DNA from: Methylomonas koyamae
Lineage (GTDB): Bacteria; Pseudomonadota; Gammaproteobacteria; Methylococcales; Methylomonadaceae
Length of the DNA: 64,000 bases
NCBI RefSeq assembly: GCF_001644025.1
Contig: NZ_LUUK01000172.1
Span: 1-64,000 of the forward strand
Direction: 5' to 3'
Part shown: in pieces, positions 8,577 through 16,661 of the stretch
Numbering within the stretch: the first letter of the stretch is position 1
Layout of the letters: the number at the start of each line of letters is the position of its first letter
Notes under the pieces: model-generated
Databases searched by the model: none
Told to the model about the DNA's origin: nothing
Seen by the model: only the letters and a program-made list of their open reading frames with translations
Position numbers and translations under genes: made by a program

Positions 8577-9803
8577 CTAGGCTCCGGCTATGGCGTAGTC
8601 CTTGACGAACAAGCCATCCCGGTAATATTCGTTCAAATCCAACCGATAATCCTTGGCTCGCACCACTTGCTTGACGGCATAGCGGTTTCCCTGTGGATCG
8701 GCCACCGGTTTGGCCAAGTCCAGCAACCGGGGCTCGATGTCGCTACGCTGGCTATCCTTGACGATCAATATCTTTGGTTTCAAACGATCGGCCTTGTTTT
8801 GTTCGACCACGATGCCGATTTCGCCGCTACTCAATTCGACGGCATTGCCCTGCGGATAAAAGCCGATGCAGTTAATGAAATGCGTGACGTAATGGGCTTC
8901 GTAACGTTGGCTCATCCCCTTGACCAGCGTGCCCAACGCAATCAAATGCGGTTGACCGTGCTGATAAACCCGGTCGCTGGTCATTGCGTCGTAGGTATCG
9001 ACGACGGCAACCATTTTGGTGAAATCGGACAACGCCGATTTATCCAAGCCGCGCGGGTAACCGCCGCCGTTTAGTTGTTCATGGTGATTGTGCGCGACAT
9101 CGACCGCGCCGGGGAATGCCCCTCTGGCCGACATCAACACGTTGCGGCCGTAGACCGTGTGATTGCGCATGATGTCCAGTTCGAACTTGTCGAGCTTGCC
9201 GGGCTTGTTCAAAATCTCCAACGGCACCTTCATTTTGCCGACGTCGTGCATCAACCCGCAAAAGCCGATCTTGTTGAGGTCTTCGACCGAATACTTCAAT
9301 TCCCTGCCGAGCAGGATCGCCAAAATGCACACATTCATACAGTGTTGAGCGGTGTATTGATCCTGGTCCTTCAACTGGGTCAGCAATAACATGGTTTCGG
9401 GATGTTCCAGCACTTGGTCGACACATTCGGCAACCGCTTGCTTGACTGCCTCGGTATTGAATTGATTGCCGAAGCGAATATCGTCCAGCACGGTCTTAAT
9501 CAAATTGCCGACGCGCTGAAAGGTGACGGCGGTCTGTTCGAAAGAACGGGCAAAACTGAGCTGTTTGCGCGCCTCGGTCGAGCGAGTCGGAATGGCTCCG
9601 GTATGGTCTTTTTGAAACTTGACGTCGATATAAACGTAATCGCAAACCGCCTGTATGGCCTGAATATCCGCATGGCTTTCGATGACAATGCGATCCAGCA
9701 TAAACGGATTTTCGCCTTTCGGTGCTTCCAACTCGCATACGCACATTCCGACTCTGAGTTCGTAAACATGCATTCTGATTATTCCAGCTTTATTCGCAGA
9801 CAT
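8577..9803 (-). CDS. HD-GYP c-di-GMP phosphodiesterase (DUF3391)
   Basis: A predicted phosphodiesterase that linearises c-di-GMP. With the start at 9803 (408 aa) it opens MSANKAGIIRMHVYELRVGM, entering the DUF3391 domain at once. ATG 9773 is also possible. The frame stays open upstream to 10193, but that extension is Arg/Gly-rich without family character and I rejected it. The catalytic parts are complete: HDVGK near residue 185 and HHEQLNGGGYPRGL near residue 239. The neighbour downstream is a degenerate paralogue. The divergent neighbour is a chain-length protein for polysaccharide, which suggests biofilm-related control. Confidence 0.92.
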   Translation of the reverse strand: MSANKAGIIRMHVYELRVGMCVCELEAPKGENPFMLDRIVIESHADIQAIQAVCDYVYIDVKFQKDHTGAIPTRSTEARKQLSFARSFEQTAVTFQRVGNLIKTVLDDIRFGNQFNTEAVKQAVAECVDQVLEHPETMLLLTQLKDQDQYTAQHCMNVCILAILLGRELKYSVEDLNKIGFCGLMHDVGKMKVPLEILNKPGKLDKFELDIMRNHTVYGRNVLMSARGAFPGAVDVAHNHHEQLNGGGYPRGLDKSALSDFTKMVAVVDTYDAMTSDRVYQHGQPHLIALGTLVKGMSQRYEAHYVTHFINCIGFYPQGNAVELSSGEIGIVVEQNKADRLKPKILIVKDSQRSDIEPRLLDLAKPVADPQGNRYAVKQVVRAKDYRLDLNEYYRDGLFVKDYAIAGA

Positions 9804-10246
9804 AGACCCCACCAAAATCGAGCCGGCATTGTGCAATAGATCGACCGGCCTAACACGCTTGGATGCCACAAAATATTGATTTGTCTCGCACATTTTGCGA
9901 ATCCGCCGCCGTGCCATTCCAAGACCGCTCGCATCGCGGCGCACCGTGGGCGAGCCAACGCTTCTCCCCTTTCCCCATCCACCGCTATTCCCGGCGGCGC
10001 GCAAACGCCCATCGCAATACATGAATAGGACTATAGCCGACGCACGTCGCCCGACAACCTGGAAAACCCGATTACACTCGCCGCCGATTGCGTTACACTG
10101 CGTACCTCGGCGGACCTCCCTGCCCTTTCCAGCCACGCCGGCGATCTTCCGGCGCCTTGCTTCGGCCCAGCTCCACCGCACGGTCCGGCACATGCGCCGG
10201 CCGCAAGAACCACCGTAATTTGTGCCGACATGAGGAGAACACAGCG
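9804..10246. other. Divergent intergenic region
   Basis: The 443 bases separate the HD-GYP operon from the Wzz-like gene and should hold promoters for both. On the plus strand GAGGAG precedes the ATG at 10247. On the minus strand GGTGGGG precedes the ATG at 9803. I see no further gene, palindrome or recognisable operator. Confidence 0.35.
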
Positions 10247-11704
10247 ATGTTTCTCAAATCGTTCCGACAATACGCTAACGCGTACCCAACACCGCCATTA
10301 AGAATTCCGCAGCGCATCAGCTTGTTTTTGCTGGCCTTCCTGCCGTTGTTTACGATTTCTCAAATTCTGATTTTTATGCAACCGGCCATATACCGTAGCG
10401 AGGCTTCGGTATTGACCAGCGAATCCGCCCAGGTCGACCAAGCGCCGGCCGAGGCCGATCCGCAACAGACCGGCATCCAGGCCCAGGTCTTGCTCGGCCA
10501 GGACATCCTCGAAAAAACCGCCGCGCGTCTCAGCGAGCGGTCCGCGCCGACAGACGTCGCGGATCTGCATAAGATGCTGGGCGCCACGCCGGTGGCCGAC
10601 AGCAATCTGATTAAATTACACGCCGAAGGCTACGACCCTGGAAAACTGCAGGTGATTCTGAACGCCTGGATAGAAACTTATCGACAACTCCGCGAAGACT
10701 ACATTCGCCAAGTCACCGCCCAATCCACGGCGACCCTGGACGGCGAACTGGATCGGGTGGGACTATTGTTGTCGGCAAAACGCCGCGAATTGGATCAGTT
10801 CCGACTAACCCACAATATTCTGTCCCAAGATAGTAGCGACAACCAAGCCCACGCCCGCCTGCAGGGTCTCAACGCCTCCCTGAATAACGCGCTGGAAGAA
10901 GAAGCCAAGGCGAAAGCGAAAGTCGGAGCGATCCGCGCCGCGATCGAAGAAGGTCGGCCGGTAATTCCGAACCAAGACAGCCGCAGTTTGGCGGTTCTGC
11001 AAGAAACCGCGGAGCGCTTGCGCGACAAACTGGAAAACCTGCGCGGCCGCTACACCGAGCATTACATCGATTTTCATCCGACCATGAAAATCGTCAAACA
11101 GCAGTTGAGCGAACTCGATGCCAAGATCAGCGAAAAAGAGCATAGCGGCACCGATTTCATGTTGCAGGAAGCAAACACCGCCTACGTGGCCGCCCGACGC
11201 ACCGTCGCGGATTTGCAAAAGCAACTGGCTCAACACAAGCAAAAAGCCGCCGAATACACTGGACAATTCGAAAAATACCAAGCGATGCTGCAAGAACTGG
11301 AAGGCCTGGAAAAACTGCAGCAAGACACCAAGCAGCGCTTGGCGGACATCGAAGTCAAACAGCGCCAGACCCATCCGCAATTGAGCGTGATCGATTGGGC
11401 AACCCTGCCGACCGAACCGATTCGACCGGATTATTGGCTGGCCGCCGCGATCGCGTTGGCCGCCAGCGTGGGGGCGGGTCTGTTCGCGGTCTGGCTGGCG
11501 GACTATCTGAATCCCAATCCACAATTGCGCAACTTGCAAACGATAACCGGCATTCGGGTTTACCCGCACCGGCCGTCTCCGAACGATCGCCGACAATTGC
11601 TGGACAGGCGCCGACCGCCCGACGCACTGGGCTTCGATCCGCTACAAGCCATTAACGAATCGCCGCGCGAAGACGGCGAGGACCGCCGCCGCGACCGGCG
11701 CTAA
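10247..11704 (+). CDS. Wzz/GumC-like polysaccharide chain-length protein
   Basis: An inner-membrane polysaccharide co-polymerase of 485 residues. Transmembrane helices lie at about 24-44 and 396-421. The 350-residue periplasmic part is largely coiled coil (for example the KAKAKVGAIRAAIEE region), as in the GumC/Wzc membrane domain that sets exopolysaccharide chain length or links to the outer-membrane exporter. The C-terminus is short and Arg-rich with no tyrosine-kinase domain, so a separate kinase would be needed if it is a Wzc-type system. The start at 10247 is backed by GAGGAG. A longer reading from 10088 lacks support. No polymerase or flippase is adjacent. Confidence 0.82.
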   Translation: MFLKSFRQYANAYPTPPLRIPQRISLFLLAFLPLFTISQILIFMQPAIYRSEASVLTSESAQVDQAPAEADPQQTGIQAQVLLGQDILEKTAARLSERSAPTDVADLHKMLGATPVADSNLIKLHAEGYDPGKLQVILNAWIETYRQLREDYIRQVTAQSTATLDGELDRVGLLLSAKRRELDQFRLTHNILSQDSSDNQAHARLQGLNASLNNALEEEAKAKAKVGAIRAAIEEGRPVIPNQDSRSLAVLQETAERLRDKLENLRGRYTEHYIDFHPTMKIVKQQLSELDAKISEKEHSGTDFMLQEANTAYVAARRTVADLQKQLAQHKQKAAEYTGQFEKYQAMLQELEGLEKLQQDTKQRLADIEVKQRQTHPQLSVIDWATLPTEPIRPDYWLAAAIALAASVGAGLFAVWLADYLNPNPQLRNLQTITGIRVYPHRPSPNDRRQLLDRRRPPDALGFDPLQAINESPREDGEDRRRDRR

Positions 11705-11936
11705 CCTAACGGTCCCTCCCCCTGCATCCCCACGAAAAATGAAAGCCGGTGGCGTAGGCCGGGATTTAGCCGTGCTGGAAGGCTCTCCGGCACCGGAAGA
11801 GTTTTGGTCTTTCCGACGAACGCCGCGAACGACAAACGCCCTTCTCCCTACAAATCCTGCCTTTTCGAGCGGTCTCCGCTGCCGAGCGAGTACCAGAACC
11901 TTGGTCAAGACAGAGTCGGTCGCCGACAGTCTAGCG

Positions 11937-13163
11937 TCAGGCACTCGCCAATTGATAGTAAGCCTCCGCGCGCGCCGCCAACTTGCCGACTACGTCCGGG
12001 TCCAGCTTGCCTTCCGCGACGCGCCGGCGCAAATCAGCCAAAGCTTCTTCCGCCGTCACGCTGGGACGGTAAGGCCGTACCTGAATCAATGCCTGAAAAA
12101 TATCGGCCACCGCGATGATCCGGCATTCCAAATCCAATTCCTTGGGCTGACTACGGAACGGATAACCGTCTCCCACCAGGGTTTCATGGTGATAGCCGGC
12201 CCAAATCGGGATTTTGGAATCGGCGAACACCCGCAGTAAAATCCTGAAGGTATCGTAACTGTGCCGGTGCATCGTCGCCCGTTCGGACGGCGTCAAGCCT
12301 CCCGGCTTATTGATGATGTCCTCGGACACGCGCAGTTTGCCGATGTCGTGCAGCAAGCCGGCGATTTCAATCTGCTCCAGATGGCAACCGGATAATCCGA
12401 AATCGGCGCCCAATTCGCGGGCTATCAACGCCACCCGCTGCGAATGCTCGTCGGTAAATGGGGTCTTGGCGTCGACCACGCGGGAAAACAAAGTCGCCAA
12501 ATCTTTAAGCTCGGCCATGTCCAGCAACACCGGTTCCAAACCGGCGCCAATCACGCGCAAGTCCTCGTCGAGGTATTCCGGCTCCATCGCCAGCCAGAAC
12601 GCCTCGACCTCCGCCAACTCGGCGAACGCCTCGACCAATTCCGGGCAAAACAGCAAGCCGGCCAAACCGCGAATCCGGGCGATGATATTCGAAAATTCGT
12701 TCAGAATATGCTCGCTATTCAAGAACGGCGCCTGCAGCACATCAATACGATCGGCCAGAAACAGCAAATTGGTCCGCAAGCGCAAGTCCGGCGCCAGCGG
12801 CAATTCCAGCAAGGTCCGCCAACGGGTGTGGTGATAGCGAATGTCGTCGGCCAGATGGGCAACCGGCCGGCAGGCCGCCAAATACTCGGCGCCGCGGATG
12901 CAATGATCTTCCGCGCCGTCCCATTCCAGCGTCTCGGTCAACTGACGGTGCTCGTGAATCCGCGACACGCCGCAATCGTGCAACATGCCGGCATGCAACA
13001 TCGCCATCCGATCGGTGGCCGACCAACCCAGACGATCGGCAACGCCGCGCGCGATCATGGCCACCCTTTTACCGTGGCGGACTTCGTCGACGCCCACCAG
13101 GTCCAGAGCGCCGCTCAACGCGGCGATCGCCTCGTGCATATTGACGTGTTGTAGAGTCTTCAA
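11937..13163 (-). CDS. Tandem-HD HD-GYP domain protein
   Basis: The 408-residue protein contains two HD-type segments. The first, near residues 30-110, has RHGKRVA, MLHDCG and YHHTRW. The second is a full HD-GYP domain with DEHSQRVALIA, HDIGK near 272 and YHHETLVGDGYPFR near 324, so c-di-GMP phosphodiesterase activity is plausible. There is no DUF3391 domain and no membrane segment. MHEAI at residue 9 is an alternative start. It is monocistronic and convergent with the Wzz-like gene, 232 bases away, and a third member of the local HD-GYP set. Confidence 0.88.
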   Translation of the reverse strand: MKTLQHVNMHEAIAALSGALDLVGVDEVRHGKRVAMIARGVADRLGWSATDRMAMLHAGMLHDCGVSRIHEHRQLTETLEWDGAEDHCIRGAEYLAACRPVAHLADDIRYHHTRWRTLLELPLAPDLRLRTNLLFLADRIDVLQAPFLNSEHILNEFSNIIARIRGLAGLLFCPELVEAFAELAEVEAFWLAMEPEYLDEDLRVIGAGLEPVLLDMAELKDLATLFSRVVDAKTPFTDEHSQRVALIARELGADFGLSGCHLEQIEIAGLLHDIGKLRVSEDIINKPGGLTPSERATMHRHSYDTFRILLRVFADSKIPIWAGYHHETLVGDGYPFRSQPKELDLECRIIAVADIFQALIQVRPYRPSVTAEEALADLRRRVAEGKLDPDVVGKLAARAEAYYQLASA

Positions 13164-13319
13164 AATCGGCCCCCGCCCGAAATGTGCCGGACTCGAACTG
13201 TGACGCCCGGCCCCGCTTGACTAAAATTACCGAGCCATTCTAGCACGCGGCCGCGTGGCCCCGCGCCGCCGACAATGGTAGAATCAAACCCTCTTACCAC
13301 CCGAACCCGAAAGGAAGTC

Positions 13320-13595
13320 ATGAGTCAGATTATTATCGAACACAATCCCAGCGAGGAGCGTTTACAGGAATTGGGCGTCTCCGAATGGCCGATCTGGGAA
13401 AAAGAAGTGTCCAAATTCACGATCGATTTCGACGAAACCGAAACCGCCTACGTCCTGGACGGCGAAATCTTGGTCACGCCGACCGGCGGCGAAGCGGTGC
13501 GCATCGTCCCCGGCGATCTGGTGATCTTTCAAGCCGGTTTGGACAGTCATTGGGAAGTAGTCAAACCGCTACGCAAACACTATCACTACGATTAA
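13320..13595 (+). CDS. Small cupin-domain protein
   Basis: A 91-residue single-domain cupin of the ureidoglycine-aminohydrolase-like type (WPIWEKEVSKF, YVLDGEILVTPTGG, IVPGDLVIFQAG, HWEVVKPLRKHYHYD). These beta-barrel proteins often bind a metal through His residues. Here only the C-terminal His cluster is obvious, so the substrate is unknown. ATG 13320 is preceded by AAAGGAAG. An in-frame extension to 13275 is not family-like. A strong terminator follows 23 bases after the stop, so the gene is an independent unit. Confidence 0.85.
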   Translation: MSQIIIEHNPSEERLQELGVSEWPIWEKEVSKFTIDFDETETAYVLDGEILVTPTGGEAVRIVPGDLVIFQAGLDSHWEVVKPLRKHYHYD

Positions 13596-13618
13596 GGCGC
13601 GGCCGGCCCGAGGTTTGG

Positions 13619-13646
13619 AAAAGGCATCCACCGGATGCCTTTTTTA
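13619..13646 (+). terminator. Rho-independent terminator after the cupin gene
   Basis: The stem GGCATCC (13623-13629) pairs with GGATGCC (13633-13639) around a 3-base loop. It is extended by flanking A:T pairs and followed by a run of T to 13645. Confidence 0.85.
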
Positions 13647-13710
13647 TGACAACGCCTCGAAGTCGCCGGGCCACTCCGCCCCGCCGACAAGGACACCACG
13701 GTAAGCCCGC

Positions 13711-14916
13711 ATGGACAATCCACGACCTCCCGAAACCCGCGCCGCCGGCCGGTCAGGTTGGCCGACCGCCGCGCTGCTGTTCGCGCTGACCGCCGGCTAC
13801 GGCTACTGGCGCCTGCACGCCACCGAAGAACCTAGAGAGCGACCCGGCTTGACCGGCGCTGGGGACACACCAGCGGCCAGCGTCACCACCGCCACCGTCA
13901 ACCAAGGCGACCTGCCGATTTATCTGCACGGCCTGGGCACCGTCACCCCGCTACAAACCGTGACGATCAAAAGCCGAGTGGACGGCGAACTGGTCAAGGT
14001 AGCCTTCCGGGAGGGCCAAACCGTACAAGCCGGCGAACTGCTGGCCGAGATCGATCCCCGCCCTTATCAGGTGCAATTGCACCAGGCCGAGGGCCAACTG
14101 ATGCGGGATGAAGCACTGTTGAGCAATGCCGAGCAGGATTTGCAGCGCTATCGTACCCTGCTGGCACAGGATTCAATCGCCGCCCAGCAAACCGCCACCC
14201 AGGAGGCACTGGTACGCCAATACCGGGGCACCGTCGAAATGGACCGAGCGCAAGTCAACAACGCCAAGCTCCAACTCGACTACACCCGCATCGTCGCGCC
14301 AATCGCCGGTCAAATCGGCCTGCGGCTGGTGGATAAAGGCAACATCGTCCGCGCCGGCGACACCACCGGTCTGGCCGTTATCGCCCAAATTCAACCGATC
14401 ACCGTGCTGTTCACGCTGCCCGAGGATCAGGTGCCGGCGGTGATGCGCCGCTGGCGTAGCGAACGCAATCTGACGGTGGAAGCCTTCGACCGCTCCGGCC
14501 TGCGCAAATTGGCCGACGGCAAATTGCTGGCGGTGGACAACCAAATCGATACCGCCACCGGCACCCTGAAACTCAAGGCCTGGTTCGACAACGCCGAGCG
14601 CGGACTGTACGCCAACCAGTTCGTCAATATCCGGCTGCGGCTGGACACCTTACCCGCCGCGACGCTAGCCCCGGCCACCGCCATTCAGCACGGCGCCAAC
14701 GGCGATTTCGTTTACTGGGTTAAACCCGACCGAACCGTCACGATTCGGCCGATCAAGACCGGGCCGGTCGACGCCGACCGCGTTGCCGTTTTGGAAGGCC
14801 TCGCTCCCGGCGATGTCCTGGTCGTGGGCGGCAGCGACAAATTACGCGAGGGCAGCCGAATCAAGCCGGCCGACGCCGCCGCTTCCCCAGAGACCGCGCC
14901 GGTTCCGGCCCGATAA
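13711..14916 (+). CDS. RND efflux periplasmic adaptor subunit (MdtA/AcrA-like), orphan
   Basis: A membrane-fusion protein of 401 residues. A membrane anchor lies at 17-34. The lipoyl half-motifs (HGLGTVTPLQTVTIKSRVDG and KAKLQLDYTRIVAPIAGQIG-like), an alpha-hairpin between them, and a beta-barrel with QIDTATGTLKLKAWFDN follow, as in MdtA. Such adaptors join an RND pump to TolC. The next gene is a peptidase, not an RND pump, so partner genes must lie elsewhere or have been lost. The start follows the terminator by about 65 bases. Confidence 0.9.
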   Translation: MDNPRPPETRAAGRSGWPTAALLFALTAGYGYWRLHATEEPRERPGLTGAGDTPAASVTTATVNQGDLPIYLHGLGTVTPLQTVTIKSRVDGELVKVAFREGQTVQAGELLAEIDPRPYQVQLHQAEGQLMRDEALLSNAEQDLQRYRTLLAQDSIAAQQTATQEALVRQYRGTVEMDRAQVNNAKLQLDYTRIVAPIAGQIGLRLVDKGNIVRAGDTTGLAVIAQIQPITVLFTLPEDQVPAVMRRWRSERNLTVEAFDRSGLRKLADGKLLAVDNQIDTATGTLKLKAWFDNAERGLYANQFVNIRLRLDTLPAATLAPATAIQHGANGDFVYWVKPDRTVTIRPIKTGPVDADRVAVLEGLAPGDVLVVGGSDKLREGSRIKPADAAASPETAPVPAR

Positions 14917-14929
14917 GCCTCTCGGTCCA

Positions 14930-15436
14930 ATGCACACCCCGGTTTCCAAATATTTAAACGGTTATCCGGCCGAATTGGTCGAGCGCGCCGAACAATGGCT
15001 GACCAGCGGCAAGCTGGGCGACTGGCTGGCCGACAAATACCCGCGGACTCACCACGTCCAAACCGACAAGGCGCTTTATCACTACGTGACGGACTTGAAA
15101 AGCCAATATTTGCGTCAATCCGCTCCGCTCAGCAAAATCGTCTACGACGACAAACTGGACATCGTTCATCAAGCATTGGGCTTGCACAGCGTCGTCGCCA
15201 GGGTGCAAGGCGGCAAACTCAAGGCCAAAACCGAAATCCGCATCGGCGCGGTTTTCAAAACCGCGCCGGCCGCCTTCCTGCGCGCCATCGTGGTCCATGA
15301 GCTGGCCCATTTGCGCGAAAAAGACCACAACAAAGCCTTTTACCAACTGTGCCGCCACATGGAACCGGACTATCACCAACTGGAGTTCGATCTGCGCCTG
15401 TATCTGGCGTTTCAGGAAAGCCGGCGCGGGCACTGA
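14930..15436 (+). CDS. YgjP-like zinc metallopeptidase domain protein
   Basis: A 168-residue cytosolic protein of the YgjP/DUF45 group. The conserved block VVHELAHLREKDHNKAF, with HELAH near residue 123 and a further His six residues on, followed by CRHMEPDYHQLEFDLRLYL, matches the family. The biological substrate of this group is unclear. The ATG at 14930 lies 13 bases after the adaptor stop, and the sequence upstream in frame belongs to the adaptor gene. It is probably cotranscribed with the adaptor by proximity. Confidence 0.88.
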   Translation: MHTPVSKYLNGYPAELVERAEQWLTSGKLGDWLADKYPRTHHVQTDKALYHYVTDLKSQYLRQSAPLSKIVYDDKLDIVHQALGLHSVVARVQGGKLKAKTEIRIGAVFKTAPAAFLRAIVVHELAHLREKDHNKAFYQLCRHMEPDYHQLEFDLRLYLAFQESRRGH

Positions 15437-15500
15437 ATCGCGAGCCGCGACTTCGAGCGGTACGCGGTGCGTAGCCGGTCCAAGCCATTCCGCCCCGTCG

Positions 15501-16349
15501 CTATTGAAGATTCAACACGCCGCCGGTACCGGCACCGCTCTTGATTTCCTGCGCCTTGTAGTTTTTAACCGCGACGACCAGTTGATTGTAGGCATCCAAA
15601 AACGCCGCCGCCGTGGACAAACCTTCGGGCGTGTTTTTGAAGCTCGCCAAACCGACCACCGCGCCAACGCTGTCCCCCAAATAGCCGCCCCAGCCGTTGG
15701 TTTGCAAACGGTTGGCGGTGGCGCTGCCTTGCGAGATGCCGATCTGCACGGTCGAGCGAATATCGGTCAAGGTCAGGGTCACATCGGTGGTCCGTTTATC
15801 GGCAGCGTCCGCCATCGTGGCGGCCAGCGAGTCGGCCAGAATGCCGCCCAACGAAATTTGCCCCGGCGGCGAGTAATGGCGGTAGCCGGTGCCAAAGGCG
15901 CCCGCCCGATGCCCTTCGGTCGATTCGTTCAACACGATCACTTGCGGTTCCATCAGATAATCGGCGGCGACCCGCTGACCTTTATGCTGTTTGGATCCGG
16001 CCCGGTATTCGCCGGAATTGCGCTGTTCGCCGACGATTTCGTTGATCAACGCCCGCGTGGCGGTGTTGCCGATCGCGGTAATCACAAAACAATTGGATTG
16101 TTGCACCGCCAAGCGGATCAACGGATCGACTGTCGTCACCGCCTGCGCGCCGGTGATGCGGCCGTCGCTGACCGCCAAGGTCCCCATGGGGCTGGAGCAA
16201 CGCTCCAGCGTTTTATTCGCATCGACGCTGGTCCCGCCCGCCGCCGATCCGGACACCAGATTACCGCTGCCTCCGGTCTGCAAGCCGGGTTTAGCACATC
16301 CCGACAGCAAGACCACCAAGCCGATTTTCAAAGCCATACCTCGATTCAT
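15501..16349 (-). CDS. CsgG-like outer-membrane lipoprotein
   Basis: A predicted 282-residue lipoprotein. The signal MNRGMALKIGLVVLLSGC ends in a lipobox with Cys 18. The mature part has a pattern like CsgG/HfaB proteins: LIRLAVQQSNCFVITAIGN, then ADYLMEPQVIV, then VTLTLTDIRSTVQIGISQGS. CsgG is a curli secretion pore, but many relatives are only assembly or stress lipoproteins, and no curli genes are adjacent. Start 16349 was chosen over the long frame to 16580 because it gives a clean lipoprotein signal and has GAGGGTG upstream. Confidence 0.65.
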   Translation of the reverse strand: MNRGMALKIGLVVLLSGCAKPGLQTGGSGNLVSGSAAGGTSVDANKTLERCSSPMGTLAVSDGRITGAQAVTTVDPLIRLAVQQSNCFVITAIGNTATRALINEIVGEQRNSGEYRAGSKQHKGQRVAADYLMEPQVIVLNESTEGHRAGAFGTGYRHYSPPGQISLGGILADSLAATMADAADKRTTDVTLTLTDIRSTVQIGISQGSATANRLQTNGWGGYLGDSVGAVVGLASFKNTPEGLSTAAAFLDAYNQLVVAVKNYKAQEIKSGAGTGGVLNLQ

Positions 16350-16661
16350 CAGACACCCTCGCCGAAAGTTGGAGCTTGATCCAAGCGCGAGAATCATAAG
16401 ACAATTTGCCGCCGACGTCTGCATAACAAATACGCTAGAAAGCTTCCATTGCCCACTAGCGCCACAAGCGCCTCGGACCGAGTCGGCGTATGCCCCCTTG
16501 GTCCGGACAACCCGCACAGCTCGGAAAACCGCATTGGCGTGAGAATCGATGTCGGAATCGGCTATCGCGACGTTGAGCATCCACTGATCGGAACGGCGCC
16601 AAATGCCTTGCTCTTAGCGCATTGAGCCTAGTTTCGTCCGGTCCGGCCGGGTGGGCGACCG
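16350..16661. other. Intergenic region, no gene seen
   Basis: The 312 bases between the CsgG-like gene and the end of the SNF2 helicase gene hold only frames that are shadows or lack family character. The region should contain the promoter of the lipoprotein gene. No hairpin terminator stands out. Confidence 0.3.

Noticed and set aside
9804..10193. N-terminal extension of the HD-GYP gene
   Set aside because: The extension is Arg/Gly-rich, unlike the family. ATG at 9803 places the DUF3391 domain at the expected position.
11705..11936. Possible c-di-GMP riboswitch between the Wzz-like and HD-GYP genes
   Set aside because: The context is tempting, but I could not find the GEMM core motifs or a consistent paired structure.
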